The notes: generated by a model from the sequence alone, not told the origin. Numbered from the stretch's first letter, positions 1-8,897 are shown. The stretch is 64,000 nt of DNA from Hyunsoonleella flava (GCF_004310325.1 NZ_SIRT01000004.1:1-64000), one strand, 5' to 3'. Made by a program: numbers and translations.

Positions 1-31
1 GAGTCCACGTGAACTCCCCACGAAACTACAC

Positions 32-113
32 ACAACAACGCGTATAGCGAATGGGGCGCAACAATGGCTCTCCGTGGGGCGCGCCCCACTACGCCATACA
101 CAGTGGACGTTGT
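32..113. repeat. attC-like imperfect palindrome A, upstream of DUF6090 gene
   Basis: An 82-bp imperfect inverted repeat. The left arm begins ACAAC at 32, reaches GTAT at 42-45 and ends in ATGGGGCGC. The right arm starts GCGCCCC, contains ATAC at 96-99 and ends GTTGT at 109-113. The outer CAAC/GTTG and inner GTAT/ATAC boxes pair, but the spacers are unequal: 5 nt on the left and 9 nt on the right, so a folded single strand would have an asymmetric bulge. Related elements lie at 942-1089, 28874-28925 and 29508-29637. It ends 24 nt before the next start codon. Whether it is a recombination site is inference. Confidence 0.6.
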
Positions 114-137
114 ACTTCATTATGATCAAATTAACCA

Positions 138-908
138 ATGATAAAATTCTTTAGAAAAATTAGACAAAACTTACTTTCAGAAGGAAAAACTGGAAAGTAT
201 TTAAAATATGCCACTGGAGAAATTATTCTGGTAGTTATTGGAATTTTGATTGCGCTTCAGATAAATAACTGGAATGAGTATGCCAAATCATTAAAGTTAG
301 AAAAAACCTATTACTGCAAAATTGCCGAAGATTTAGAGGTAGATATTAGAAATATCGATAGTTCATTAGTAACCATAGAAAAGAGATTAGAAAGCACAGA
401 AAGATTTTTGAAAAATCTTTTGAAAATCCAAAAACATAAACAATTGATTTTCAAAGACTTTATACCTACATTTAGGTATTATAAATTCATCCCAACAAAA
501 CCAGCTATTGTAGATATCACTTCATCTGGAAAACTTGAAACGCTAAGAAATCAAACTTTAAAAAACAGAATTTTAAGCCATTACACAGAACAAGATAATG
601 CATTACAAATCATTGATATAAATGACAATGCGCATATTCAAAAAGTTATTGAAATTGAAAAATTCGCCGATTTTGGATATCAAGAAATACCACAATATCA
701 AAACTTATTTGATGAAGAATTGCAAGGGTTATTATCCAGCACGCAATGGCAACAAAATCCGAAGAACGAATTATTTGTAAAGATTACGGATGCTATGATT
801 TTAAATATAATTCGAAGTGATCGCGAAAAAGAGCTTCTTAAAGGTATTAAAGATGATGCTGAAGAATTAAATCGTTTGTTAATTGAAAACTTGCAATTGA
901 TGAGATGA
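138..908 (+). CDS. DUF6090 family protein (single-pass membrane protein)
   Basis: A 256-residue protein with the N-terminal block typical of the flavobacterial DUF6090 family: a basic MIKFFRKIRQ start, a GKTGKYLKYATGEI segment, then one hydrophobic helix (about residues 28-42, IILVVIGILIALQINNW). The remainder is hydrophilic and helical, probably facing one side of the membrane. The family has no known biochemical function and often occurs as strings of paralogues. The gene has almost no upstream space of its own: the start codon lies 24 nt after palindrome A and no -7/-33 promoter is visible between them. A related palindrome follows 33 nt after the stop. This arrangement suggests a mobile cassette, though the protein itself gives no sign of a mobility function. 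Confidence 0.8.
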   Translation: MIKFFRKIRQNLLSEGKTGKYLKYATGEIILVVIGILIALQINNWNEYAKSLKLEKTYYCKIAEDLEVDIRNIDSSLVTIEKRLESTERFLKNLLKIQKHKQLIFKDFIPTFRYYKFIPTKPAIVDITSSGKLETLRNQTLKNRILSHYTEQDNALQIIDINDNAHIQKVIEIEKFADFGYQEIPQYQNLFDEELQGLLSSTQWQQNPKNELFVKITDAMILNIIRSDREKELLKGIKDDAEELNRLLIENLQLMR

Positions 909-941
909 AATTCTTTGAGAAACTAAAAAAATAACGAAAGC

Positions 942-1089
942 ACAACAATGGGTATAAGTAATTGCTTGTTCTCGCCTACTTCTGAAAATCCTCGCGGATT
1001 TTCAATTTGGTGTGTACCTGCCTGCCGGCAGGTAGTCTTGGAAAGTTAAGTGTTAAACCACGCAACGAAATCATACACTAGACCGTTGG
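942..1089. repeat. attC-like imperfect palindrome B, downstream of DUF6090 gene
   Basis: This element fills much of the gene-free stretch 909-1338. It begins ACAACAATGGGTATA and ends ATACACTAGACCGTTGG. CAAC (943-946) pairs with GTTG (1085-1088) and GTAT (952-955) with ATAC (1073-1076), with spacers of 5 and 8 nt. Inside are a short hairpin (GAAAATCC/GGATTTTC, about 983-1002) and the palindrome CCTGCCGGCAGG (about 1021-1032). The right end GTTGGAT happens to fit the GTTRRRY core of integron attC sites, but the left end does not fit the matching RYYYAAC rule. The rest of the gap (1090-1338) holds AT-rich DNA and the promoter of the next gene. Confidence 0.55.
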
Positions 1090-1303
1090 ATGTAATTGCC
1101 TGCGGCACGTGAAACCGTTACACCAAGGTACACTCCATTTTCACTAATTACCTATTTCTCTTTTTTTTATTTTAGCTGTTTTGGTTTTAATATAAAATAC
1201 CCTAAACAAATATAAATAGTTGAAAATCTAAGAATTGGACGCCTTTTTTGTCTCTTTAATCTACATTTTAACATCTTACCTTTCCTACTAAATGAAAAAG
1301 CCG

Positions 1304-1311
1304 TATATTTA
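1304..1311 (+). promoter_or_regulatory. Putative -7 element of the gene at 1339
   Basis: TATATTTA matches the Bacteroidota -7 consensus TAnnTTTG in all but the last base and lies 27 bp before the start codon. A weak -33 (TTT at 1281-1283) sits 20 bp upstream. Read by eye only. Confidence 0.4.
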
Positions 1312-1338
1312 CAATAAGTAACCAATACCCCTAGTACG

Positions 1339-1722
1339 ATGAGAAAACTAGTTCTTATACTGTTTTCCTTGTTCTCCCTAAGTACTTCTGGTCAAGACAA
1401 AGCTTGCTTAAATTTTAAAACAGGAAAGTTTAAGTACGTTGATGCTTCCTATGCTGATTGGCATATTACAAGAACCTTATCAGAACAAATTGAGACCAAT
1501 ACAGCTACTGGACTAGTAATACATAATGATATTAAATGGACATCAGCTTGCGAATTTACACTTACTTGTAGCAAAGTTTCCCAACCAAAATACAAACACG
1601 CCATTGGTAAAGTATTTAAAGTAGTTATTATTGAGACGTCAAAACAAGGCTACACCTGTATCTTGATGCATAACGACATACAACCCAATAATATGCAATT
1701 TGAAATGGTAAGAATGGATTGA
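1339..1722 (+). CDS. Small secreted protein of unknown function
   Basis: A 127-residue protein with a clear signal peptide (MRKLVLILFSLFSLSTSGQ, cleavage probably near residue 18). The mature part starts with a C-x2-F-x2-G-x-F-x-Y block, followed by an R-x3-EQ-x-E stretch and a hydrophobic W-x-SACEFTL strand. This pattern recurs in small exported flavobacterial proteins, some of which are mislabelled as topoisomerase fragments in databases. Two Cys in the first half (C23, C71) and two later (C76, C106) could form disulphides in the periplasm. The gene stands alone between the DUF6090 cassette and fhs. No function can be assigned. Confidence 0.75.
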   Translation: MRKLVLILFSLFSLSTSGQDKACLNFKTGKFKYVDASYADWHITRTLSEQIETNTATGLVIHNDIKWTSACEFTLTCSKVSQPKYKHAIGKVFKVVIIETSKQGYTCILMHNDIQPNNMQFEMVRMD

Positions 1723-1842
1723 TCTTCTTTCTTCCTTAGTATTTCATTTATCACACTAAATTTATTTTTTAGTTTTTATACCATAATCCTTTTAATTTCA
1801 TACATTTAAATCATCACTAAACTTTCCTTTAATATTTAATGT

Positions 1843-3510
1843 ATGACTGATATTGAAGTTGCCAAAACCGTTGCGCTAAAACACATAACAGATATTGCTG
1901 AAACCTTTGGGGTTGATAAAGATCTTATAGAAATGTATGGCAAATACAAAGCTAAGATACCTTTGTATTGTATTGATAAAACCAAAGCCCAACAAAGTAA
2001 TTTGATATTGGTTTCAGCCATCTCTCCCACTCCTGCTGGTGAAGGAAAAACGACAATGTCTATTGGTCTTTCCGAAGGTTTAAATAGGCTACAAAAGAAA
2101 ACCACAGTAGTATTGAGAGAACCTTCTTTGGGCCCTGTGTTTGGTATAAAAGGTGGCGCTACGGGTGGTGGCTATTCCCAAGTGTTACCAATGGAAGACA
2201 TTAATCTGCATTTTACTGGGGATTTTGCTGCTATTGAAAAAGCACACAACTTATTGGCAGCTATTATTGATAATAATATTCAAAGTAAAACGAACTCTTT
2301 AAAAATTGACCCAAGAACCATAAGTTGGAAACGTGTTGTAGACTTAAACGATAGAGCGTTGAGACGTGTTATTGTTGGTTTAGGTGGTACAACATCAGGT
2401 GTGCCTAGAGAAACAGGATTTGATATTACCGCAGCTTCTGAAATTATGGCAATTCTCTGTTTAGCCGAAAATTTAACTGACTTAAAAGAGCGCTTAGGTA
2501 AGATTTTTATTGGCTATACTTATGACAAAACTCCTGTTTATGCCAAAGATTTGAAAGCCCAAGGCGCTATGACCGCCCTTTTAAAGGATGCCATAAAACC
2601 AAATTTGGTTCAAACCATCGAGGGAAATCCAGCTATTATTCATGGTGGGCCATTTGCAAACATTGCACAAGGCACCAATACGGTAATCGCTACTTTAATG
2701 GGCATGTCGCATTCGGAATATACTGTAACTGAAGCTGGTTTTGGTTTTGATTTGGGAGCTGAAAAATTCTTTGACATAAAATGCATAAGTGCAGGTTTAA
2801 AACCCAAAGCGGTGGTGCTTACCACAACTATTCGTGCCTTGAAATATCATGGTGGCGCGGATTTAAAATCTTTGACAGAACCAAATTTGGAAGCTCTTGA
2901 AAAGGGTATTCCTAATCTGGAAAAACATTTAGAAAATATTACAAAGTTTAACGTGGCTCCCGTGATTGCGATAAATCAATTTACATCAGATACTGTGGAA
3001 GAAATCCAACTTATTATGGATTTTGCAACCTCTAGAGGTATTAAAGTAGCTATAGCTGATGTTTGGGGCAAAGGAGGAGAAGGAGCTCTAGAACTTGCAA
3101 AACAGGTTATTGATGTCGTTGAGAGCGATACATCCAACTTTAAACCCTTATATGAATGGGAATCTACTGTAAAAGACAAGATTGCAACTATTGCCACTGA
3201 AATATACGGTGCAGAATATGTAGATTATACGTCTAAGGCAAAAGCACATTTACGAAAAATAGCGAATTTAGGATTGGAGCATTTACCTATTTGTATCGCG
3301 AAAACACAAAAATCGTTATCTGATAACCCAAAACTTTTAGGTCGTCCGAAAGATTTCATTATAACAGTGAGAGAAATCGAAATTGCTGCTGGTGCTGGGT
3401 TTTTAATTCCCATTACAGGAGATATTATGCGAATGCCAGGACTTCCTGCACATCCAGCTTCAGAAGGTATTGATATTACTGAAGATGGTGAAATTACGGG
3501 ACTGTTTTAG
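1843..3510 (+). CDS. fhs: Formate--tetrahydrofolate ligase
   Basis: A 555-residue protein, the usual length for ATP-dependent formate--THF ligase (formyl-THF synthetase). It makes 10-formyl-THF from formate, THF and ATP in the cytoplasm and feeds purine synthesis and fMet-tRNA formation. Visible family marks are the P-loop-like TPAGEGKTT at residues 63-71, the EPSLGPVFGIKGGATGGGY substrate-binding block, GGTTSGVPRETGFDIT in the middle, and the C-terminal GDIMRMPGLPAHPA segment. The start at 1843 keeps the full N-terminal helix. The stop overlaps the end of the convergent flavin oxidoreductase gene, so there is no intervening terminator. Confidence 0.97.
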   Translation: MTDIEVAKTVALKHITDIAETFGVDKDLIEMYGKYKAKIPLYCIDKTKAQQSNLILVSAISPTPAGEGKTTMSIGLSEGLNRLQKKTTVVLREPSLGPVFGIKGGATGGGYSQVLPMEDINLHFTGDFAAIEKAHNLLAAIIDNNIQSKTNSLKIDPRTISWKRVVDLNDRALRRVIVGLGGTTSGVPRETGFDITAASEIMAILCLAENLTDLKERLGKIFIGYTYDKTPVYAKDLKAQGAMTALLKDAIKPNLVQTIEGNPAIIHGGPFANIAQGTNTVIATLMGMSHSEYTVTEAGFGFDLGAEKFFDIKCISAGLKPKAVVLTTTIRALKYHGGADLKSLTEPNLEALEKGIPNLEKHLENITKFNVAPVIAINQFTSDTVEEIQLIMDFATSRGIKVAIADVWGKGGEGALELAKQVIDVVESDTSNFKPLYEWESTVKDKIATIATEIYGAEYVDYTSKAKAHLRKIANLGLEHLPICIAKTQKSLSDNPKLLGRPKDFIITVREIEIAAGAGFLIPITGDIMRMPGLPAHPASEGIDITEDGEITGLF

Positions 3511-4454
3511 TCTACTAACTTTTTAATAATATCCTCTACAGGTAAAATGGCATCAGTATGTTCAATACTTGGGCCTGCCACCCAAACCGTTTTATAAGTG
3601 GCTTTGGTTGCCGCATTTTTGGTTGCATTCATCCCAATTGAAAAGCGCACCATTTTAACCCATTTCTTAAGTTTTCGGTTTTTATTGAGCAAATTTTCAA
3701 GCCATGTAGCTTTTGTTCCAATTTTTTGAACGTAAGGTGTGTTAATCACTGTACATGGCGTTCCCGAAATACGTTCGGTCATGACGATGTCTTCTGCGCC
3801 ATAATCCACACAGGCCTGTTTATATTCTTCAGTAACATTAGCTTCTTTTGAAGCGATAAATGGACTTCCCACAGAAACGCCCGCAGCTCCATAACTTAGT
3901 ATTTCGTCAACATCTGCCTTACACCCTACACCTCCTGCCGAAATTACAGGAATATTACAATTTGTATTAAGCTGTTCAATTAGTTCTTTTGGGGATAAGT
4001 TACCTCTATGCCCTCCCGCTTCATTGTTCACAGCTATAATAGCATCCGCACCTAGACCTTCCACTTTTTTGGCAAATTTCAAATCGGTAACATCACAAAA
4101 TACTTTAATTCCTACTTTGTGCGCTTCTCTGATTGTTTCCTCTGGACTTCCCAAAGATGTAATTATAAAATCACAACCCTCCTCGCAAATTACTACTAGC
4201 TGTCCTTTGTATTTTACATTGGATTTATTCACAATCAAATTAAATCCGAATGATCCACCTTCAACCTTAGCTAGTTTTAACTCGCGTAAAGCTTCTCTTA
4301 ATTCATCTAAAGTTCTATAATTTAGAGCCGGAATACATCCTGCAATACCACCTCTCATAGCCTCCGTAACCATAGCTACATTAGATACCAAAAACATTGG
4401 TGCTTGAATAATGGGATGCTTAATTTGAAGTAAATCTGTCAATGCTTTAGCCAT
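3507..4454 (-). CDS. Nitronate monooxygenase-family flavin oxidoreductase
   Basis: The start is set at 4454 because MAKALTDLLQIKHPIIQAPM is the canonical N-terminus; an upstream in-frame ATG at 4496 would overlap the promoter region. The product has 315 residues with a TIM-barrel 2-nitropropane dioxygenase/FMN-binding fold: IIQAPMF near the start, AGG(H)RG in the middle, VISAGGVG and GAAGVSVGSPF in the phosphate-binding region. Members oxidise alkyl nitronates or act as NAD(P)H:quinone or enoyl reductases, so the substrate cannot be fixed from sequence. It is divergent from the PepSY-like gene, and an ATGCATGCAT palindrome lies just upstream (4487-4496). It converges on fhs with a few bases of overlap. 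Confidence 0.85.
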   Translation of the reverse strand: MAKALTDLLQIKHPIIQAPMFLVSNVAMVTEAMRGGIAGCIPALNYRTLDELREALRELKLAKVEGGSFGFNLIVNKSNVKYKGQLVVICEEGCDFIITSLGSPEETIREAHKVGIKVFCDVTDLKFAKKVEGLGADAIIAVNNEAGGHRGNLSPKELIEQLNTNCNIPVISAGGVGCKADVDEILSYGAAGVSVGSPFIASKEANVTEEYKQACVDYGAEDIVMTERISGTPCTVINTPYVQKIGTKATWLENLLNKNRKLKKWVKMVRFSIGMNATKNAATKATYKTVWVAGPSIEHTDAILPVEDIIKKLVD

Positions 4455-4486
4455 CAAAAAAGTTTTTCCAAATATACTAAAATATG

Positions 4487-4496
4487 ATGCATGCAT
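4487..4496. promoter_or_regulatory. ATGCATGCAT palindrome, copy 1 (possible operator)
   Basis: A perfect 10-bp palindrome immediately upstream of a minus-strand -7-like TATATTTG (4476-4469) in front of the flavin oxidoreductase gene. An identical decamer occurs 96 bp away at 4583-4592 in front of the divergent gene. Shared control by one repressor is inferred. Confidence 0.45.
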
Positions 4497-4572
4497 AGTA
4501 TTTGATTTTCAAGTAGTTACAAATATTATCGAACAAAAAACACCTAAACAATTGATAACATGACTTTTATCA

Positions 4573-4603
4573 TTGTTTTATTATGCATGCATAATTAATT
4601 TTG
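4573..4603 (+). promoter_or_regulatory. Bacteroidota promoter with embedded 16-bp palindrome
   Basis: TTG at 4573-4575, a 20-bp spacer, then TAATTTTG at 4596-4603: a full match to TTG-N20-TAnnTTTG. The spacer contains the perfect palindrome ATTATGCATGCATAAT (4580-4595), which abuts the -7 element. A protein bound there would block polymerase, so a repressor operator is the simplest reading. It drives the PepSY-like gene starting at 4630. Confidence 0.65.
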
Positions 4604-4629
4604 ACTTAAATATATTTAAAACCTCAATC

Positions 4630-5130
4630 ATGAAAACACTCCTTTCTTTTCTGATAGCTTTATGCTTTACTGTGTTTGGATACACACAAACTGTTGAACT
4701 TCCTGAAACTATAATTTCTATCAATTCAGACTACCTGAATTCGGTAGAACCTGAAAACTCGTGTAACTATGTTAAGAAATTAGAAGACGCCCTAGTAAGT
4801 TATGATCATTCTGAATTATCAGAACTTTACGATTCAAAAGATGACATCTATAAAGTAACTTTTAAACTTCCTGAAGGCCAAATAATTGCATCCTTTAACA
4901 AAGATGGAAAAATAATAAAAACTTATGAAAAATATGACAACATACGATTACCACAAGCAGTGATGCAAGCAATAGCCGAAAAATATCCTAAGTACAGCAT
5001 TATTGAAGACGTCTATGTTGTTAAATTTCATTGTGATGCGGATGCATTAAAACAAGAGTACCGTGTTAAAATTAAAAATGATGATACTGTACTTACCGTA
5101 AAAACTAACAAAGAAGGTGTGTTTATTTAA
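4630..5130 (+). CDS. Exported PepSY-like protein (paralogue of 52719-53216)
   Basis: The start is placed at 4630, where MKTLLSFLIALCFTVFGYTQ forms a standard signal peptide; the longer in-frame start at 4573 would fall on the promoter -33. The 166-residue product has a PepSY-like C-terminal half: a K-x-F-x-LPEG-x-I-ASFNKDGK hairpin, then R-LPQAV-x-QAIAEKYP and a VYVVKFH strand. It is clearly homologous, end to end, to the protein at 52719-53216, which shares the LP/IP-x-GK-ASYDRDG, LP-x-V-x-KAVSKRFP and YVVNYH blocks. PepSY-like domains of this type are periplasmic and of unclear role, possibly inhibitory or ligand-binding. The promoter contains a palindromic operator candidate. Confidence 0.75.
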   Translation: MKTLLSFLIALCFTVFGYTQTVELPETIISINSDYLNSVEPENSCNYVKKLEDALVSYDHSELSELYDSKDDIYKVTFKLPEGQIIASFNKDGKIIKTYEKYDNIRLPQAVMQAIAEKYPKYSIIEDVYVVKFHCDADALKQEYRVKIKNDDTVLTVKTNKEGVFI

Positions 5131-5136
5131 ACCAAA

Positions 5137-6366
5137 CTAAGCTTCAAATTGGTAATACCCACTTTTTAAATAAGCCCCTTCAGGAAACCCAACAGGATGA
5201 TCAATATCGTGTTGGGTTTTTAATTTTAGCTTATATGCCCTCCTTTTTGAAGATAAAACTTGGGTGTTGATATCAAAAAAAGATTGCGCAGCAACTCTTG
5301 AAGAACAGGAGCACAATACTAATAATCCGTTTTTTGAAGTAAGCTGTTCTCCAAATGCTGCTAATTGTGCATATTTTTTTTTCGCCAAATCAATTTCAGA
5401 AGCTTGTTTTGCAAAACTTGGAGGGTCAATAACAACAACATCAAATGTGATTTTGTTTTTAATAAGGTTTTTTAATTCCTCAAAAGCATCACCTGCAATA
5501 GTTTTATGGGTTCCTGAATACTTATTCAATCTTCCATTAGCAACTGCTATTTCTAATGCCTGCTTACTGATGTCTAAACTTGTTACTTCTTTTGCACCAT
5601 TCGCCAGAGCATGTACCGAAAAGCCTCCAGCATAAGAGAACACATCCAGCACTGTTTTACCACTACTCCACTCACCAACTTGTTTTCTATTGGCGCGATG
5701 GTCTAAAAAATAACCTGTTTTATGCCCTTTAATGACGTTCGCCGAAAAGTTGACCCCATGTTCAACAAATTCAACCACCTCATTATCTAATGTTCCATAA
5801 ATAACATCACCATTTTTAAAAGGATGCTTTTTTGAATGTTCAAGGTTTCTGCTTAATCTTAAAACTATAGTTTCCGCATTTGAAGTTTCTTGTAAAGAAG
5901 GAATAATGCTTTCTAGATAAGGCAACCAAATTTCAGAATACAATTTTACTACTAAAACCTTGGCATACACATCGGCAATTAAGCCTGGAAACCCATCATT
6001 TTCTCCGAATATGAGACGATAACTATTCGTATTCGTTTTTAATAAAGGGTGTCTTATTTCAAATGCTGCTTCTATTTTCTTTTGAAAGAACTCAGTGTTG
6101 ATTTCTTCCTTTTCTATACCTGAATGCAGCATTTTAATTCGGATTGGTGAATTAGCATCATACAACCCCAATCCTATAACTCGATTTTTATTTTTACTAA
6201 AAATAATGGCTAAATCTCCAGTTTCTGCATCATTATTTATTTTTTTGATACTATTTGAGAATACCCAGGGATGTCCTTTTAACACAAATTGTTGGCCTTT
6301 AGCGTTAAGTTTTACGGCTAAACGCTTTGGGGTGTAGTTATATTTTATTTTTGGAGAGAATGACAT
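5137..6366 (-). CDS. Class I rRNA large-subunit methyltransferase (RlmI-like)
   Basis: A 409-residue protein with the RlmI/RlmL-type layout: an N-terminal PUA domain (about residues 13-95, containing GHPWVFSNSI), a central linker domain and a C-terminal Rossmann SAM-methyltransferase. The latter has VLDVFSYAGGFSVHALANGAKEV as motif I region, the catalytic VVIDPPSFAK block, and LCSCS near the end, fitting a 5-methylcytosine enzyme of the 23S rRNA m5C1962 type. It acts on ribosomal RNA in the cytoplasm. Its end lies 6 bp from the convergent PepSY-like gene. Exact position specificity is inferred from family. Confidence 0.88.
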   Translation of the reverse strand: MSFSPKIKYNYTPKRLAVKLNAKGQQFVLKGHPWVFSNSIKKINNDAETGDLAIIFSKNKNRVIGLGLYDANSPIRIKMLHSGIEKEEINTEFFQKKIEAAFEIRHPLLKTNTNSYRLIFGENDGFPGLIADVYAKVLVVKLYSEIWLPYLESIIPSLQETSNAETIVLRLSRNLEHSKKHPFKNGDVIYGTLDNEVVEFVEHGVNFSANVIKGHKTGYFLDHRANRKQVGEWSSGKTVLDVFSYAGGFSVHALANGAKEVTSLDISKQALEIAVANGRLNKYSGTHKTIAGDAFEELKNLIKNKITFDVVVIDPPSFAKQASEIDLAKKKYAQLAAFGEQLTSKNGLLVLCSCSSRVAAQSFFDINTQVLSSKRRAYKLKLKTQHDIDHPVGFPEGAYLKSGYYQFEA

Positions 6367-6478
6367 AATAGTTTTACAGTTCTCAAAAGTATGTGTTATT
6401 TATTAAAAAATTGTTGAAAAATGATATTAGTAAACGCAACCATTTACTATATTTTTCATCTTTTGATAAAATAAAACT

Positions 6479-6823
6479 ATGAAAACCTCTTCCATATTAA
6501 TCACAATATCAATTCTCGTTAATTTCTCTTGCTCATCTAACGATTCTATCGTAAATATTGAATCTTTTTGGGTTGATGCTCAACGCGTAAGTTGTATTGG
6601 ACTAGTAGAACAAACTTGTTATATGGTCCAAGATAGCGCAACTATTGATGAAAATAATTGGCAATTATTTTATGATGGTATTTTGGGATTTGACGAAATT
6701 TATGAAGAAGGTTACAGATACAGGTTAAGTGTTAATAAGATTGAAATTAAAGATCCGCCCCAAGATTCAAGTTCTTTACGTTACGAACTTATAGAAATAC
6801 TAAATAAAGAATTGCATGAATAA
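6479..6823 (+). CDS. DUF4377-type small lipoprotein
   Basis: A 114-residue protein with a hydrophobic leader and the lipobox-like LVNFSC ending at Cys18, so probably a lipoprotein. The rest has the DUF4377 pattern: a strand with V-D-x2-RVSC-x-G, then C-x-MVQ, then W-x-LFYDGI-x-GF-x-Y/F-EEGY-x-YRL-x-V-x-K, and PPQDSSSLRYELIEIL near the C-terminus. The domain is widespread in Bacteroidota lipoproteins and has no known activity. It converges on dnaK, sharing a bidirectional terminator. Confidence 0.75.
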   Translation: MKTSSILITISILVNFSCSSNDSIVNIESFWVDAQRVSCIGLVEQTCYMVQDSATIDENNWQLFYDGILGFDEIYEEGYRYRLSVNKIEIKDPPQDSSSLRYELIEILNKELHE

Positions 6824-6825
6824 AA

Positions 6826-6850
6826 AAACGCAACCAAAATGGTTGCGTTT
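6826..6850. terminator. Bidirectional terminator between DUF4377 gene and dnaK
   Basis: An 11-bp perfect stem (AAACGCAACCA, 6826-6836, with TGGTTGCGTTT, 6840-6850) and a 3-nt loop. There are A-rich and T-rich flanks on the respective sides, so it can stop transcription from both convergent genes. Confidence 0.85.
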
Positions 6851-6889
6851 CTTTATCTTCAAACTTCAGTCTTCCGACTCCAAGCTTAT

Positions 6890-8803
6890 TTACTTCACTT
6901 CTTCAAAATCAACATCCTCAACATCATTGCCTTCGCTTTGCGCTTGCTCACCGGTACCAGCATCTGGACCAGGTTGTGCGCCACCAGCTTGTTGGGCTTC
7001 GGCTTGTGCTTTGTACATTTCTTCAGAAGCAACTTTCCAAGCTTCGTTTATTTTCTCTAAAGCTGGTTCGATCTGTGCCAAATCTTTAGTTTCATAAGCT
7101 TTCTTCAACTCTTCTAAAGCTTCCTCGATTGGCTTTTTCTTATCATCAGATAATTTATCACCAAACTCTTCCAATTGCTTTTCCGTTTGGAAAATCATAG
7201 AATCTGCTTCATTTAATTTTTGAGCCGTTTCAGCTGCAGCTTTATCTGCCTCAGCATTCGCTTCAGCATCTGCTTTCATTTTTTGGATTTCTTCTTCAGT
7301 TAATCCAGAAGACGCTTCAATTCTAATATCTTGTTTCTTACCTGTCGCTTTATCTTCAGCAGATACTTTAATGATACCATTAGCATCAATATCAAACGTT
7401 ACTTCAATTTGAGGTGTACCACGTCTTGCTGGTGGAATACCATCTAAGTGAAAACGTCCGATAGTTTTGTTATCTGCAGCCATCGCGCGTTCACCTTGTA
7501 GCACATGAATTTCTACAGAAGGCTGATTATCAGCAGCTGTTGAAAATACTTGTGATTTCTTAGTAGGAATGGTTGTATTCGCTTCAATTAACTTTGTAAA
7601 CACATTACCCATAGTTTCAATACCAAGAGATAATGGCGTTACATCTAGAAGTAATACATCTTTTACATCACCAGTTAATACACCACCTTGGATACCAGCA
7701 CCTAGAGATACAACTTCATCAGGGTTTACACCTTTACTTGGTGCTTTCCCGAAAAATTTCTCAACCGCTGCCTGCACCGCAGGAATACGTGTAGAACCAC
7801 CTACTAAAATTACTTCGTCAATATCACTTTTGTTTAAACCAGCCGCTTTCAAAGCAGACTCACATGGCTCAATAGTACGTTTTACTAAATCGTCAATTAA
7901 CTGCTCAAATTTAGAACGTGTTAATGTGCGTACCAAGTGTTTTGGCCCACTAGCCGTAGCTGTAATATAAGGCAAGTTTATTTCTGTTTGCGTAGAAGAT
8001 GACAGCTCAATTTTAGCCTTTTCAGCAGCTTCCTTTAAACGCTGTAAAGACATTGGGTCTTCTCTCAAATCCATAGATTCTTCAGCCTTAAACTCATCTG
8101 CCAACCAGTTAATGATTTTCTCATCAACATCATCACCACCTAAGTGCGTGTCACCATCTGTAGATAATACTTCAAATACACCGTCACCTAATTCTAGAAT
8201 AGATACATCATGCGTACCACCACCAAAGTCAAAAACTACGATCTTTTGGTCAGTACCTTTTTTATCCAGTCCGTAAGCCAATGCCGCTGCAGTAGGCTCG
8301 TTAATAATACGCTCTACTTTTAAACCAGCAATTTCTCCAGCTTCTTTAGTCGCTTGTCTTTGCGAATCGTTAAAATAAGCAGGTACCGTAATTACCGCTC
8401 TACTTACATCAGTTCCCAAGTAATCCTCAGCAGTTTTCTTCATTTTTTGAAGAATCATAGCTGATAATTCCTGTGGCGTGTATAAACGCCCATCAATATC
8501 TACTCTTGGTGTATCGTTGTCACCTTTTACCACTTTATATGGTACACGTTCTGCTTCTTTTTTAGATTCAGAATATTTATTACCCATAAAACGCTTAATC
8601 GAATAAACCGTTTTTGTCGGGTTTGTTACCGCTTGTCTTTTCGCAGGATCACCAACCTTAATCTCACCGCCTTCTACAAATGCAATCACCGATGGCGTAG
8701 TACGCTTGCCCTCTGCGTTTGGGATTACAACAGGATCGTTACCCTCCATTACCGAAACGCAAGAGTTGGTTGTTCCTAAATCGATTCCAATAATTTTACT
8801 CAT
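6890..8803 (-). CDS. dnaK: Chaperone DnaK (Hsp70)
   Basis: A 637-residue Hsp70. The nucleotide-binding domain starts [13 protein letters not shown], with the phosphate-2 loop [12 protein letters not shown] and adenosine motif [14 protein letters not shown]. It is followed by the interdomain linker ([11 protein letters not shown]), the substrate-binding beta domain (about residues 390-505) and a helical lid. The acidic C-terminus ends EDVDFEEVK, similar to the usual EEVK tail. It works with DnaJ and GrpE, neither of which is in the window. An A/T-rich upstream region carries a perfect TATGACA-N3-TGTCATA palindrome (8881-8897) that may be its control site. Confidence 0.99.
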   Translation of the reverse strand: MSKIIGIDLGTTNSCVSVMEGNDPVVIPNAEGKRTTPSVIAFVEGGEIKVGDPAKRQAVTNPTKTVYSIKRFMGNKYSESKKEAERVPYKVVKGDNDTPRVDIDGRLYTPQELSAMILQKMKKTAEDYLGTDVSRAVITVPAYFNDSQRQATKEAGEIAGLKVERIINEPTAAALAYGLDKKGTDQKIVVFDFGGGTHDVSILELGDGVFEVLSTDGDTHLGGDDVDEKIINWLADEFKAEESMDLREDPMSLQRLKEAAEKAKIELSSSTQTEINLPYITATASGPKHLVRTLTRSKFEQLIDDLVKRTIEPCESALKAAGLNKSDIDEVILVGGSTRIPAVQAAVEKFFGKAPSKGVNPDEVVSLGAGIQGGVLTGDVKDVLLLDVTPLSLGIETMGNVFTKLIEANTTIPTKKSQVFSTAADNQPSVEIHVLQGERAMAADNKTIGRFHLDGIPPARRGTPQIEVTFDIDANGIIKVSAEDKATGKKQDIRIEASSGLTEEEIQKMKADAEANAEADKAAAETAQKLNEADSMIFQTEKQLEEFGDKLSDDKKKPIEEALEELKKAYETKDLAQIEPALEKINEAWKVASEEMYKAQAEAQQAGGAQPGPDAGTGEQAQSEGNDVEDVDFEEVK

Positions 8804-8880
8804 AATATGTTTTTTATTGTGTTGAATGTTCTTTTTTTAACTCGCTTAGGTTAAGTCAATGATTATGCCATGACAAGAAA

Positions 8881-8897
8881 TATGACATGATGTCATA
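8881..8897. promoter_or_regulatory. TATGACA-N3-TGTCATA palindrome upstream of dnaK
   Basis: A perfect 7-bp inverted repeat with a 3-bp centre, 78 bp upstream of the dnaK start and about the same distance from the divergent lipoprotein gene at 8973. A further ATGACA half-site lies just to its left (around 8871). It is not a CIRCE element. A heat-shock or repressor operator is inferred. Confidence 0.4.

Noticed and set aside
1-31. Tail of a further cassette or gene
   Set aside because: Too short, with no palindrome or reading frame that I could support.
1836-2105. Minus-strand frame opposite the start of fhs
   Set aside because: It lies entirely within a clear fhs gene, with Cys/Ser-rich shadow composition.
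4487-4592. Repeated decamer as a CRISPR or tandem repeat
   Set aside because: Only two copies, each a short palindrome at a promoter; no spacers or cas genes.
6816-7097. Long plus-strand frames opposite the end of dnaK
   Set aside because: They mirror the codon pattern of dnaK and show no family motif; dnaK itself is certain.
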